Assembly: GCF_011320115.1 (NCBI RefSeq)
Contig: NZ_JAANOZ010000003.1
Span: forward strand, 1 to 64,000
DNA length: 64,000 bases
Reading direction: 5' to 3'
From: Croceibacterium segetis
Lineage (GTDB): Bacteria > Pseudomonadota > Alphaproteobacteria > Sphingomonadales > Sphingomonadaceae
Shown: positions 44,427-53,857 of the stretch, piece by piece
Layout of the letters: each line of letters opens with the position of its first letter
Position numbering within the stretch: the stretch's first letter is position 1
The notes under the pieces: model-generated
Seen by the model: the letters and a program-made list of their open reading frames with translations, nothing else
Database searches by the model: none
Told to the model about the DNA's origin: nothing
Made by a program: the position numbers and the translations under genes

Positions 44427-45209
44427 TTAGTGCTGGCGCTCGACCATCATCTTCTTGGTCTCGGCGATCGCCTTGGCCGGGTTGAGGCCCTTGGGGCAGA
44501 CGTTGGCGCAGTTCATGATCGTGTGGCAGCGATAGAGCCTGAACGGATCCTCCAGCTGGTCGAGTCGCTCCGGGGTCATCTCGTCGCGGCTGTCGGCCAG
44601 CCAGCGGTAGGCTTGCAGCAGGATCGCCGGGCCGAGGAACTTGTCGGAGTTCCACCAGTAGCTCGGGCACGCGGTCGAGCAGCAGGCGCACAGGATGCAC
44701 TCGTAAAGCCCGTCGAGCTTCTCGCGCTGCTCCGGGCTTTGCAGCCGCTCCTTGCCGCTCGGCGGCGGAGTGACCGTCTGCAGCCACGGGCGGATCGAGG
44801 CGTACTGGGCGTAGAAATGCGTGAAGTCGGGGACCAGGTCCTTGACCACGTCCATGTGCGGCAGCGGGGTGATCCGCACCTCGCCCTTGAGTTCGTCCAT
44901 CGCGGTGGTGCAGGCGAGGCCGTTCTTGCCGTTCATGTTCATCGAGCACGAACCGCAGATGCCCTCGCGGCAGGAGCGGCGGAAGGTCAGAGTCGGGTCG
45001 ATCTCGTTCTTGATCTTGATCAGCGCGTCGAGGACCATTGGCCCGCAGTTGTCGAGATCGACTTCGAAGGTGTCGTAACGCGGGTTCTGCCCGCTCTCCG
45101 GATCCCAACGATAGATGCGGAAGCTCTTGATCCGCGTGGCGCCTTCGGCCCGGTGGACCCGGCCCTTGCGGGTGATCTTGCTGTTCTTCGGGAGGAGGAA
45201 CTCGGCCAT
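44427..45209 (-). CDS. sdhB: Succinate dehydrogenase iron-sulfur subunit
   Basis: The 260-residue subunit carries electrons from SdhA to quinone in complex II. The [2Fe-2S] cysteines are in [21 protein letters not shown] (given over two parts: CREGICGSC and NGLAC). The [4Fe-4S] and [3Fe-4S] sites are in [16 protein letters not shown] and [17 protein letters not shown]. The length and all cysteines are normal. No sdhA, sdhC or sdhD lies upstream; instead there is a 210-bp gap and an unrelated gene. Confidence 0.95.
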   Translation of the reverse strand: MAEFLLPKNSKITRKGRVHRAEGATRIKSFRIYRWDPESGQNPRYDTFEVDLDNCGPMVLDALIKIKNEIDPTLTFRRSCREGICGSCSMNMNGKNGLACTTAMDELKGEVRITPLPHMDVVKDLVPDFTHFYAQYASIRPWLQTVTPPPSGKERLQSPEQREKLDGLYECILCACCSTACPSYWWNSDKFLGPAILLQAYRWLADSRDEMTPERLDQLEDPFRLYRCHTIMNCANVCPKGLNPAKAIAETKKMMVERQH

Positions 45210-45419
45210 CGGCTATCCTTAGCTGCGCGGCCTATCTAGCGTTCCGAGCGCGCGGAGCAAGGGCAGCGAAGTTTACACGGGCCTGACACAGTTGACAGGG
45301 TCCTGGCCTCAACTTCCTTAGCGGCCGAAAATAGTGGCGAATCAGATTCTTGAACGCATTCCATTCCCGCTGCATGCCGCCTGGACGCCTTTGTAGGAAA
45401 GCGCTTTTTTGGCTTGCGT

Positions 45420-46091
45420 TCAGCCGGCCTTCCGCATCGGCTGGCAGGCGGTGCCAAGCTGGGCTGGGCTGAAGGCGGTTCGCGCAGCCCCCGGCCGGCT
45501 GTTCACGAGCACGGGCGCAAGAAGCTTGAAGGATCGCGCGTCCGCGCGGGCGCTCGCCAGCGCGCTGGCGATCATCGGCTTGGCGGCCGGCGACAAGGCG
45601 CGAGAACCCAATTCGAGCGTCCGCAATTGGGACCACTCATCGATCTCCTTCAGCTGAAGGTCGTCAAGAATCTTTATCAGCGAGTAGAGGCCCGCCTGTT
45701 CAGACTGATCTTTGGCCGATTCTTCGTTGAACCGCCCGCTTGCGAGGTTCGCTTCCCAGCGTTCGTAGACCAGCCCGACATCGCCCGGAAAGCCGATGTG
45801 CAATCCTGCGGGAAAGGCATCGTCGTCACGCCAGTCTCCCAGCAGGGCCTCGATTTCGTCAAGCCGCTTCTCGATGCAGGCTTGCTGGCTGAGTCTATAG
45901 GCGGTGCGGCCGATGTCGGTCTGGATTTCCTGGTCTATCGCCTGCCGCGCCTCATGCGCCAGGCTGCGTTCGTGGAGCGATTCGACCCCCTGTTCGAGCG
46001 CCAGCGCAGTGAGCACGCCGAGCACGATGATCGCGTATTCCTTGAAAAATTCGCGCCAGCCGTGCGGCACCTTCGGCAGATGAATGTGCAT
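45420..46091 (-). CDS. Membrane-anchored protein of unknown function
   Basis: The 223-residue protein opens HIHLPKVPHGWREFFKEYAI, runs into one membrane helix (IIVLGVLTALALEQGVESLH) and then a mostly helical soluble domain rich in Glu, Ala and Leu. The N-terminal pattern is shared, as far as I recall, by uncharacterised alphaproteobacterial proteins. No catalytic motif is visible. It is divergent from the tannase-like gene, 84 bp apart. The 210-bp gap on its other side (45210-45419) holds no gene that I can see. Confidence 0.6.
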   Translation of the reverse strand: MHIHLPKVPHGWREFFKEYAIIVLGVLTALALEQGVESLHERSLAHEARQAIDQEIQTDIGRTAYRLSQQACIEKRLDEIEALLGDWRDDDAFPAGLHIGFPGDVGLVYERWEANLASGRFNEESAKDQSEQAGLYSLIKILDDLQLKEIDEWSQLRTLELGSRALSPAAKPMIASALASARADARSFKLLAPVLVNSRPGAARTAFSPAQLGTACQPMRKAG

Positions 46092-46175
46092 CCCGACACC
46101 CCCGACGGCGGAATATTCGCATTTTGATCTGCGATGAAAGCGATTTATCGTCGCACCTCGGATTGGGAGAGGGTC

Positions 46176-47759
46176 ATGCGCAAATCACTGGCGGTCATCG
46201 GGGTCATGCTGCTCGCATCGTGCACAACGCGGCAGGAGGCGGCGCAGCCGACGGTGGCCTCGACCGCGCCGCAATCGACGGGGCGCTGCGCGGCGCTGGT
46301 CGGGCGCGATTTCGGGCCGGGGATCACGATCACCAAAGCCGAGGAGAAGCCTGCCGCGGCGCCGGGAACGGTTCAGAACGGGCCCGCCAAGCTCGAGTCC
46401 GGGCTACCGGGTTACTGCTCCGTCACCGGGGTCATCAACGAGCGCAAGGGCGCGGGCGGCAAGACTTACGGCATCGGCTTCGCGATCGCCTTGCCCGACC
46501 AGTGGGGCGGACGCTTCCTGCTCATGGGCGGGGGCGGGCTCAACGGCTCGGTGGCGCCGCCGTACGGCCCGGTCGCTGCCGGGACGATTCCCGCGCTGGC
46601 GCGCGGTTTCGCGGTCGTCAGCCACGACAGCGGCCACAAGGGCGCGGTGTTCGACAGCAGCTTCTCCGACGACCAGCGCGCTGCGCTCGACTTCGCCGAA
46701 GCGAGCGTGCGGACGGTCACGCTCGCCGCCAAGGCAATCACCAGCGGCTATTACGGCGAGCCGATCGCGCACAGCTACATGACCGGCTGCTCGACCGGCG
46801 GGCGCGAGGGGATGCTGGCGATCGAGCGCTATCCCGAGCTGTTCGACGGCGTGGTGATCGGCGCCCCGGCGATGCGCACGGGGGATTCGAACCTCGGGGT
46901 CGAATATACCCAGGTGCTGCTGAACCAGGTTTCACCGCTCGGCACGGACAGCAAACCCGATGTCAGCATGCTGCTCACCTCGGATGTCCGCAAGACGCTG
47001 CTGAACGGCATGCTCGAGCAATGCGACGCGCTCGACGGACTCAAGGATGGCATGATCGAGAACGTCGCGGCGTGCCATTTCAAGCCCGCCAAGCTGGTCT
47101 GCGCGAAGGGCCAGACCGCCGGTTGCATCGGCAAGCCGCTGGCCGACACGCTCGAAACCGCGTTCGCCGGGCCGAAGGACAAGGCCGGCTATCCGCTCTA
47201 TGCCCCGGTCCCGTTCGACACCGGCATCCTCGCGATGCCGATGGGTTACCTCCCGTCCGGCGCTCCGGGCCCGTTCGGTCCGCCGAGCAAGGCCACGGCG
47301 ATCGATCTTGACGCGCGCGTGCACGACGTGCGCGCCAACGCGATGCAGCGGCTGACCGATACCAATTACTGGACCAACCTCAATACGTTCTTAGATCACG
47401 GCGGCAAGACGCTGTTCTATCATGGGGTTTCCGATTTCTGGTTCAGCCCGCTGGCGACCTGGGACTGGTACCAGCGCGCCGCCCAGACCAACGGTGCGGC
47501 GTTCACCGACGCGAGCCGGTTCTACATGGTCCCGGGCATGCTCCACTGCGCCGGCGGCAACAGCTTCGACCAGTTCGACCTGCTTTCGAAAATGATCGAC
47601 TGGGTCGAGAAGGGCGAAGCGCCGCAAAGCGTCATCGCCAGCCGCCGCGACGGTTCGGCCAGCCGGCCATTGTGTCCTTACCCGAGTCATGCGCAGTATG
47701 TCGGCGGTGACGTCACGAAGCCGGGGAGCTTCGAGTGCGAGGGACCCGAGGGGGGCTGA
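46176..47759 (+). CDS. Tannase / feruloyl esterase family lipoprotein
   Basis: The 527-residue precursor has a lipoprotein signal (IGVMLLASC, Cys16). The catalytic triad shows the CS-D-HC pattern of the family: Cys205-Ser206 in TGCSTGGREG, Asp420 in HGVSDFWFSP, and His457-Cys458 in GMLHCAGG. Such enzymes cleave aromatic esters (gallate, ferulate or phthalate-type); the substrate is not determinable here. I chose the ATG at 46176 because GGAGAGGG precedes it and it gives a proper signal; an earlier in-frame ATG at 46134 does not. Confidence 0.88.
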   Translation: MRKSLAVIGVMLLASCTTRQEAAQPTVASTAPQSTGRCAALVGRDFGPGITITKAEEKPAAAPGTVQNGPAKLESGLPGYCSVTGVINERKGAGGKTYGIGFAIALPDQWGGRFLLMGGGGLNGSVAPPYGPVAAGTIPALARGFAVVSHDSGHKGAVFDSSFSDDQRAALDFAEASVRTVTLAAKAITSGYYGEPIAHSYMTGCSTGGREGMLAIERYPELFDGVVIGAPAMRTGDSNLGVEYTQVLLNQVSPLGTDSKPDVSMLLTSDVRKTLLNGMLEQCDALDGLKDGMIENVAACHFKPAKLVCAKGQTAGCIGKPLADTLETAFAGPKDKAGYPLYAPVPFDTGILAMPMGYLPSGAPGPFGPPSKATAIDLDARVHDVRANAMQRLTDTNYWTNLNTFLDHGGKTLFYHGVSDFWFSPLATWDWYQRAAQTNGAAFTDASRFYMVPGMLHCAGGNSFDQFDLLSKMIDWVEKGEAPQSVIASRRDGSASRPLCPYPSHAQYVGGDVTKPGSFECEGPEGG

Positions 47760-47761
47760 CC

Positions 47762-49239
47762 ATGCGCAAATCGCTCACGCTGCTGGCAGCGGCGCTGCTG
47801 GCAGTCAATCCTGCGGTCATTTCGCGGGCCGCCGCACAGGCGCAGGAACCCCCTGCAGCGGCGGGCGAGACGCAGGTCTTCACCGGGCTGAGCGACGCCG
47901 AAGTCGCGGCGCGGGTGCAGGCGGCGGTCGACCGCTACAAGGCGCGGCCCGAGTTCGTCGGACTGTCGGTGGCGGTGGCGCGCGGCGACCGCGTGATCGT
48001 CGACGAGGGCGTCGGCACAGCCGACCTCGAATGGAACGCCCCGGCCGACGCCAACACGCCGTTCCGCATCGGTTCGGTGACCAAGCAGTTCACCGCCGCG
48101 GCGATCATGAAGCTGCACGAGCAGGGCAAGATCGGGCTCGACGATTCGATCGCTAAATACCTGCCGGATTTCGACACCGAGGGGCATACGGTGACGATCA
48201 GGCAATTGCTAACGCACACCTCGGGCATCCCCAACTACACCGCGCAGCCGAACTTCATGACTAAGTTCGCGCCGCGCGACCTGAGCAACGATGAACTGCT
48301 GGCGGCGATCAAGGGCGTGCCGTTCGACTTCGAACCGGGCGCGAAGTGGCAATATTCCAACACCAATTTCTACCTGCTCGGGATGATCGTCGCCAAGCTG
48401 AGCGGCGAGTCCTACGCCGATTACATGCGGCAGGCGTTTTTCGACCCGCTCGGGCTGACGCACACCCGCTACGGCGCGACGGCCCCGATCTCCCGCATCG
48501 GGCGCAGGGCTATTCCTATGTCTTCGCCACGAAAAAGCATCTCAACGCCGCGCCGCTCAGCATGAACGTGCCCGGCGGTGCCGGCGCGCTGATCTCGACC
48601 GCGGGCGACCTGCTGCGCTGGCAGATCGCACTGACCGGCGGCCGCGCCGTCAGCCAGGCATCGTACCGGGAAATGATCGATTCAGCGGTGCCGACCGGCC
48701 AGGGCGACGGCAAATACGGCTTCGGGTTGGGGATCGGCAAGCGGGACGGCCATGAGGTCGTTTCTCACAACGGCGGCATCAACGGCTTCAACAGCGCGCT
48801 GAGCTATGTGCCCGACCTCAGCCTGCGCATCGCGGTCATTTCCAACTCCGAAGTCATGTTCAGCGAGATGGTCGGCAACGACATTTTCGCCGTGCTGACG
48901 TCGGACAAGCCGTTGCCTGCGTTGCGGGATACACCGATGCCGGGCGGCGAAGCGTTCCTGCGCAAGCTGATCGCCGACGAAGCCAATGGCACGATCGACT
49001 ATTCGACGATGCTTCCGCCGATGGCCGACCTGGTGCGCGCGCATCCGGCGCAGCCGATGTTCAAGGCGTGGGGGACCATCACCAGGGTTACCTACCTCGC
49101 CACCGGCTTGACCGGCCTCGACGTCTACCGGGTCGATTTCGACAGCGGCGCAGCGATGATCTTCACCATCGGTCTCACCCCCGACGGCAAGCTGGCATTC
49201 ATGGTCTTCACGCCCGCCGATCCGTCGCCAGGGTCTTAG
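47762..49239 (+). pseudogene. Serine hydrolase (class C beta-lactamase family), broken by a frameshift
   Basis: Two overlapping frames make up one gene. The first (47762 onward) has a signal peptide, Ser105-x2-Lys108 in GSVTKQF, Tyr198-x-Asn200 in WQYSNTNF, and PLGLTHTRYGATAP. It then reads off into non-family sequence and stops at 48565. The second frame resumes with RAQGYSYVF, carries the HNGG third motif (VVSHNGGINGFN) and ends at 49239. Joining them needs one extra base between 48490 and 48491 (probably an A, restoring GATCATCCC). It is either a recent inactivating deletion or a sequencing error. The ATG follows GAGGGGG, 2 bp after the tannase-like gene. Confidence 0.8.
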
Positions 49240-50249
49240 GCCGCCACCCGCCCAAACCGCCGGCGATAGTCGCTCGGGCCGATCCCGGCGTTGCGCTGGA
49301 ACAGCTGGCGGAAGAACGCCGGGTCGAGATAGCCGACCCGCTGTCCGATCTCGGCGACCCCGGTCTGGGTCGTCTCGAGCATCTGCTTGGCGACCGCGAT
49401 GCGCAGGCCGTGGAGGTAGGCGAGGGGGGTATCGCCGGTCGCTTCCTTGAAGCGGCGGGCGAAGTTGCGCGGGCTCATGCCGACATGGCTGGCGACCGCG
49501 TCGAACTTGAGCTCCTCGGCGAAGTGGTTGCGGATGAAGTGCTCGGCGGCGAGCACGGCCTCGTCCTCGTGCCGTGCGCGCAGCTCGAAGTGGGTGAAAC
49601 TGTTCTGCCAGGTGCGCGGCATTTCGATGCACAGCGAACGGGCGGTCTTGAGCGCGACCTCTCGCCCGCAGACCTTCTCGACCAGGTAGAGCGAGACGTC
49701 TGCCGCGGCGTTGACCCCGCCGCCGCAGACGATGTCTCCGCAATCGGTGACGAGGTATTCCTCGCGCCAGTCCACGTTCGGATAATGCTCCGCATAGAGC
49801 CCGGCGAGGCCCCAGTGCGCGGTCGCGCGCTTGCCTTCGAGCAGGCCCGCCTCGGCAGCGAGGAGAGCGCCCGAGCAAGCGGTGACCACCGTTGCTCCCT
49901 CGCCATGCCAGCGGCGCAGCCACGGCAGCACGGCCGCGTTCTCTGCGACGCTGGCCACCGGGTCGTAGGGCTTGCTGACCATGGTCTCGAATTCGAGGCC
50001 GCCGGCGGCGACGAATACCAGGTCCGGCTCGGCAACCTCGGCGCAAGCGAGTTCGGGGGTGAGGGTAAGGCGGCGGCTGACCCGGACCGGCGCACCGTCG
50101 GCGCTCGCGGTCACGACCTCGAAGCGCGATTCGAGCGGCACGCCGTTGAGCGCGTTCCACAAGGTGCCGGCGCTCTGGAATATCTCCATCGGCAGGATCG
50201 CCGTCGAGGCGAGGCCGCCTTTGACCAGCAGGATGACGATACGTTGCAT
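49236..50249 (-). CDS. GlxA-family transcriptional regulator (DJ-1/PfpI plus AraC HTH)
   Basis: The 337-residue regulator has an N-terminal DJ-1/PfpI-like domain with the cysteine elbow VVTACSGALLAAEAGLL, and a C-terminal AraC-type double helix-turn-helix. The latter shows FDAVASHVGMSPRNFARRF and TGVAEIGQRVGYLDPAFFRQL. It probably senses a small molecule and controls nearby genes. The ATG at 50249 is preferred; a GTG at 50273 would add 8 residues. A TATAGT sequence (minus strand, 50285-50280) could be its -10. It overlaps the end of the serine hydrolase by 4 bp. Confidence 0.85.
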   Translation of the reverse strand: MQRIVILLVKGGLASTAILPMEIFQSAGTLWNALNGVPLESRFEVVTASADGAPVRVSRRLTLTPELACAEVAEPDLVFVAAGGLEFETMVSKPYDPVASVAENAAVLPWLRRWHGEGATVVTACSGALLAAEAGLLEGKRATAHWGLAGLYAEHYPNVDWREEYLVTDCGDIVCGGGVNAAADVSLYLVEKVCGREVALKTARSLCIEMPRTWQNSFTHFELRARHEDEAVLAAEHFIRNHFAEELKFDAVASHVGMSPRNFARRFKEATGDTPLAYLHGLRIAVAKQMLETTQTGVAEIGQRVGYLDPAFFRQLFQRNAGIGPSDYRRRFGRVAA

Positions 50250-50357
50250 TTGTGCCCCATTTGGCTGGATCACCCCGCAACTATAGCATTATCGCCATCT
50301 CGTCCATGCCCCGCCACACGCGTAGTTCAGCGTCACCAAGATCGAGGAGGAATGAAC

Positions 50358-50642
50358 ATGATGAAGCGGTATGTGATCGAGCGCGACTTGCCGGGTGTCG
50401 GCGGGCTCAAGAACGCCGAGCTGGGCGGCGCGGCGAAGACGTCGAACGCGGCGCTGGCGGCGATTCCCGGCGTGCAGTGGGAGCATTCCTACGTCGCCGG
50501 GGACAAGACCTTCTGCATCTACCTCGCCGAGAACGAGGACAAGATCCACGAGCACGCGGCGAAGTCGGGCTTCCCGGCAAGCAAGGTGACCGAAGTGGTC
50601 TCGATCATCGATCCGACGACCGAAGCCTATTGCAACGTCTGA
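50358..50642 (+). CDS. DUF4242 family small protein
   Basis: The 94-residue protein begins MMKRYVIERDLPGVG and contains WEHSYVAGDKTFCIYLAENED and HAAKSGFPASKVTEV, the pattern of the DUF4242 ferredoxin-like fold. Some relatives bind nickel. AGGAGG ends 7 bases before the ATG at 50358. ATGs at 50352 and 50361 are in the same frame; 50352 is too close to the ribosome site. It ends before a strong terminator and is divergent from the GlxA-type regulator. Confidence 0.8.
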   Translation: MMKRYVIERDLPGVGGLKNAELGGAAKTSNAALAAIPGVQWEHSYVAGDKTFCIYLAENEDKIHEHAAKSGFPASKVTEVVSIIDPTTEAYCNV

Positions 50643-50661
50643 GCCACTGGCGCTGACAACC

Positions 50662-50701
50662 AAAAGGGCCCCCGGAGCGTGTAGCTCCGGGGGCCCTTTT
50701 T
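50662..50701. terminator. Bidirectional rho-independent terminator between DUF4242 and rne
   Basis: A perfect 13-bp stem (50666-50678 with 50684-50696) has a 5-base loop (GTGTA), a run of A residues before it and five T residues after it. It can stop transcription from both sides and serves the convergent DUF4242 and RNase E genes. Confidence 0.92.
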
Positions 50702-50717
50702 CGTGTTCGCCCGAGGC

Positions 50718-53411
50718 TTACTCGCCGAAGGTGCGAGACCACCATCCGCTGCGCCGCGGCGCTCCGTCGTCGCCCGCGGCTTCGTCGCCATTGACGTCGT
50801 TGGCGGCGCTCGGCACGGGCTCGGCTGCTGCCGGCTCGGCCTTCTTGCGGCTGCGCTTGGGCTTGGCCGGGGCCTCGGCGTCCGCCGCGGGCTCCTCGAC
50901 GACGGCTTCGACGACAGGCGCTGGAGCTTCCTCGACGGGCTTCTTCGCCCGCGACTTCCGCTTCGGCTTGGCCTCCTCGACCACCGGAGCTTCCTCACCG
51001 GTCGGGGCCATCTGCGACGGCTCGTCCTCGGCGACCGGAGCGGCCTCGATGGCTTCCTCGACCGCCTTCTTGCGGCGGCTGCGGCGCTTGGGCGTTTCGG
51101 CCTCGGCGGTTTCCAGCGAGGCTCCGGCGACCGGCACGTCCTCGGTGCCCGGTCCGTCGGTGGCCTCGGGGATCAGCGCGGCTTCGTCGCCGACTTCCTC
51201 GTTGCTGGTACCGTCATCCTGGCCGTCGCGACGCTTGTTCCTGCGGCGGCCGCCACGGCGACGGCGCTTCTTCGGGCGATCCTCGCCGCCTTCCTCGGTG
51301 CGCTCGCGGTCGGGTTCGCCGACCGCCTCGTCGGTCTCGTCGCGGTCCTCAGCGGCTTGCTCCTCGCCCGGTTCGCGCTCGCGATCGCGGCCGCGGCCGC
51401 CGCGGCGACGGCGGCGCTTGCCGCCGCGTTCGCCGGACTCGCGCTCTCGCGGGCTATCCCGCTCTTCGCGCTCTTCCTCTTCTTCCTCCTCGTCCTCGTC
51501 GATCAGGTCGAGGTCGTCGACTTCCTCGACGATCGGCTCGAACTTCGGCGTCGAGGTCGGGCGCGGGCCGGAGCTGGAGACGCGCATCTTGGCGCCTTCC
51601 TGCTCGCCTTCGGGCACGACTTCGACGGTCACGCCGTAGCGGTGCTCGATCTCGGCGAGATCGGCGCGCTTGGCGTTGAGCAGGTAGATCGCCGCCTCGG
51701 TCGAAGCATGGAGCGTGATCGTCGTGCCCTTGCCCTTGGCGGCTTCGTCCTCGATCAGGCGCAGGGCCGAAAGCCCGGCGCTCGAGGCGGTCCGGACCAG
51801 GCCGGTGCCGTCGCAGTGCGGGCATTGGCGAGTGGTCGCCTCGAGCACGCCGGTGCGCAGGCGCTGGCGGCTCATTTCCATCAGGCCGAAGCCCGAGATG
51901 CGGCCGACCTGGATGCGCGCGCGATCGTTGCGCAGCGCGTCCTTCATCGCCTTCTCGACCTTGCGGACGTTGGAGCCGTATTCCATGTCGATGAAGTCGA
52001 TCACGACCAGGCCGGCCATGTCGCGCAGGCGCAGCTGGCGGGCGATCTCGCGCGCGGCTTCGAGGTTGGTGCTGAGCGCGGTCGCCTCGATCCCATGCTC
52101 CTTGGTCGAGCGGCCCGAGTTGATGTCGATCGAGACCAGCGCCTCGGTCGGGTTGATCACCAGGTAGCCGCCGCTCTTGAGCTGCACGACCGGGTCATAC
52201 ATCGCCGAAAGCTGGTCCTCGGCGCCGTAGCGCTGGAACAGCGGGACCGGGTCCGAATAGGCCTTCACCCGCCGGGCGTGACTCGGCATCAGCAGCTTCA
52301 TGAACTCGCGCGCCGAGCGATAGCCTTCCTCGCCCTCGACGACGACTTCCTCGATCTCGCGGTTGTAGATGTCGCGGATCGCCCGCTTGATCAGGTCGCT
52401 GTCCGAATGGATCAGCGCCGGGGCGCTCGACTTGAGGGTGGTTTCGCGGATTTCGTCCCACAGTCGGGCGAGGTAATCGAAATCGCGCTTGATCTCGGTC
52501 TTGGTGCGCTGGAGGCCGGCGGTGCGGACGATCAGGCCCATCGCCCGCGGCAGGCGGAGCTCGCCGACGATCTGCTTGAGCCGCTTGCGGTCGGCCGCCG
52601 AGCTGATCTTGCGACTGATGCCGCCGCCGTGGCTCGAGTTCGGCATCAGCACGCAGTAGCGGCCGGCCAGGCTGAGGTAGCTGGTCAGCGCGGCGCCCTT
52701 GTTGCCGCGCTCTTCCTTGACGACCTGGACGAGGAGCACCTGGCGGCGCTGGATCACGTCCTGGATCTTGTAGCGGCGGCGCAGCGCCATGCGCTTGTCG
52801 CGCAAGTCGTCCATCGCCTTGGCGCGCGCCTGTCCGCCTCCGCGGCCCTGACGGCGGCCGCGGCCCTGCTGCCGTCGGCCGCGCTGGCGGCCTTCGCCGT
52901 CACTCTCGCCTTCGTCATGGGCGTCCTCGCCGGAGTCCTCGCCGGAGTCCTCGTAGGCTTCCTCGGCGGCGGCCTCATCGTCGTCATGGTCGACGTGACC
53001 GTCTTCGATGGTGGCGACGTCGTCCTTCTCGGACGTGTCGATCTCCTCGACGCCGTCCTCACCGGAGTGATCGTCGTCCTCATCGTCTTCCTCGGCGGCG
53101 CGGAGCGCGGCTTCTTCCTCGGCGTGGGCCTGTTCCTCGGCGATCAGCGCCTCGCGATCCTCCTTGGGGATCTGGTAGTAGTCGGGATGGATTTCGCTGA
53201 AGGCGAGGAAGCCGTGGCGATTGCCGCCGAAGTCGACGAACGCCGCCTGCAGCGACGGTTCGACCCGGGTAACCTTGGCTAGATAGATATTTCCCTTGAT
53301 CTGCTTGTGATCGGCAGATTCGAAGTCGAATTCCTCAATCCGGTTGCCTTTGAGCACCGCCACCCGGGTTTCTTCCGGGTGGCGCGCATCGATAAGCATG
53401 CGCGTTGCCAT
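50718..53411 (-). CDS. rne: Ribonuclease E/G family protein (RNase E)
   Basis: This is the endonuclease that starts mRNA decay and processes rRNA and tRNA. The 897-residue protein begins MATRMLIDARHPEETRVAVL. Its S1 domain is split by an insertion of about 125 residues (about 85-212) made of acidic runs and then an Arg/Gly/Gln-rich stretch. Catalytic aspartates lie in VSIDINSGRS and VVIDFIDMEYG, and the zinc link is CPHCDGTG. From about 625 the tail is a low-complexity scaffold with Arg-rich and Glu-rich blocks and Pro/Ala repeats. The ATG at 53411 is fixed by the family N-terminus. A leader of over 400 bp precedes it. Confidence 0.93.
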   Translation of the reverse strand: MATRMLIDARHPEETRVAVLKGNRIEEFDFESADHKQIKGNIYLAKVTRVEPSLQAAFVDFGGNRHGFLAFSEIHPDYYQIPKEDREALIAEEQAHAEEEAALRAAEEDDEDDDHSGEDGVEEIDTSEKDDVATIEDGHVDHDDDEAAAEEAYEDSGEDSGEDAHDEGESDGEGRQRGRRQQGRGRRQGRGGGQARAKAMDDLRDKRMALRRRYKIQDVIQRRQVLLVQVVKEERGNKGAALTSYLSLAGRYCVLMPNSSHGGGISRKISSAADRKRLKQIVGELRLPRAMGLIVRTAGLQRTKTEIKRDFDYLARLWDEIRETTLKSSAPALIHSDSDLIKRAIRDIYNREIEEVVVEGEEGYRSAREFMKLLMPSHARRVKAYSDPVPLFQRYGAEDQLSAMYDPVVQLKSGGYLVINPTEALVSIDINSGRSTKEHGIEATALSTNLEAAREIARQLRLRDMAGLVVIDFIDMEYGSNVRKVEKAMKDALRNDRARIQVGRISGFGLMEMSRQRLRTGVLEATTRQCPHCDGTGLVRTASSAGLSALRLIEDEAAKGKGTTITLHASTEAAIYLLNAKRADLAEIEHRYGVTVEVVPEGEQEGAKMRVSSSGPRPTSTPKFEPIVEEVDDLDLIDEDEEEEEEEREERDSPRERESGERGGKRRRRRGGRGRDREREPGEEQAAEDRDETDEAVGEPDRERTEEGGEDRPKKRRRRGGRRRNKRRDGQDDGTSNEEVGDEAALIPEATDGPGTEDVPVAGASLETAEAETPKRRSRRKKAVEEAIEAAPVAEDEPSQMAPTGEEAPVVEEAKPKRKSRAKKPVEEAPAPVVEAVVEEPAADAEAPAKPKRSRKKAEPAAAEPVPSAANDVNGDEAAGDDGAPRRSGWWSRTFGE

Positions 53412-53857
53412 GTAAAAATCTCCATGCGCGGCGAGCCCCTGCGTGTGGCAAGGCAAGCGCCCTGTTGGGGGGCGCGGCGCGCATCTCTTTGTGGAATCCA
53501 GCGCGTGCGAGTACGCCGCCGGAATAGGGAACGGCACCGACGCGCACGAAGGCGGCGGCGCTGCGGAATGTGTCTGCCACAGTGGCAAGGCGCAGGGTTG
53601 CAGTCTGCGCGCTCGCGCCAGCCATCGCGTCGCGGCCCTGGGGCAGCGGCGAAACGGACAGGCGCAGTCTTGTCATTGTGGCATCAACCTGTGTGCATTG
53701 GCCGGAAGGCTCCAAACGGGTTTCCGGCGTGGGCCGGGCGAAGCTCGTCCGGCGCCGGGTTTGCTAGCACCCGCCATTCGTCTCGGCAACCTTGTTGCGG
53801 TTAAAGGCAATTTACCGCTGTTCGCCGGCCCGCTGCGCCGATAGCACTGCGTGCGGC
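53412..53857. other. Long intergenic region between rne and amiC (rne leader)
   Basis: These 446 bp separate the divergent rne and amiC genes and hold no credible gene; short open frames here overlap on all frames and lack ribosome sites. The region must carry both promoters and probably a long rne 5' leader, which in other bacteria mediates RNase E self-control. A 6-bp stem (GCGCCC/GGGCGC, 53457-53475) lies 46 bp upstream of the rne start. I see no confident -35/-10 pair. Confidence 0.4.

Noticed and set aside
45210-45419. Possible small gene or RNA in the gap upstream of sdhB
   Set aside because: Open frames here lack ribosome sites and family motifs, and no stable long hairpin or tRNA-like fold was seen.
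50703-53282. 859-codon open frame on the plus strand opposite rne
   Set aside because: It is a shadow caused by high GC and the repetitive composition of rne. It shows Leu/Ala/Val runs without family motifs, while the minus strand encodes a clear RNase E.
53443-53844. Short open frames in the rne-amiC gap
   Set aside because: Several frames overlap on both strands with Arg-rich composition and no ribosome site, as expected for non-coding high-GC DNA.
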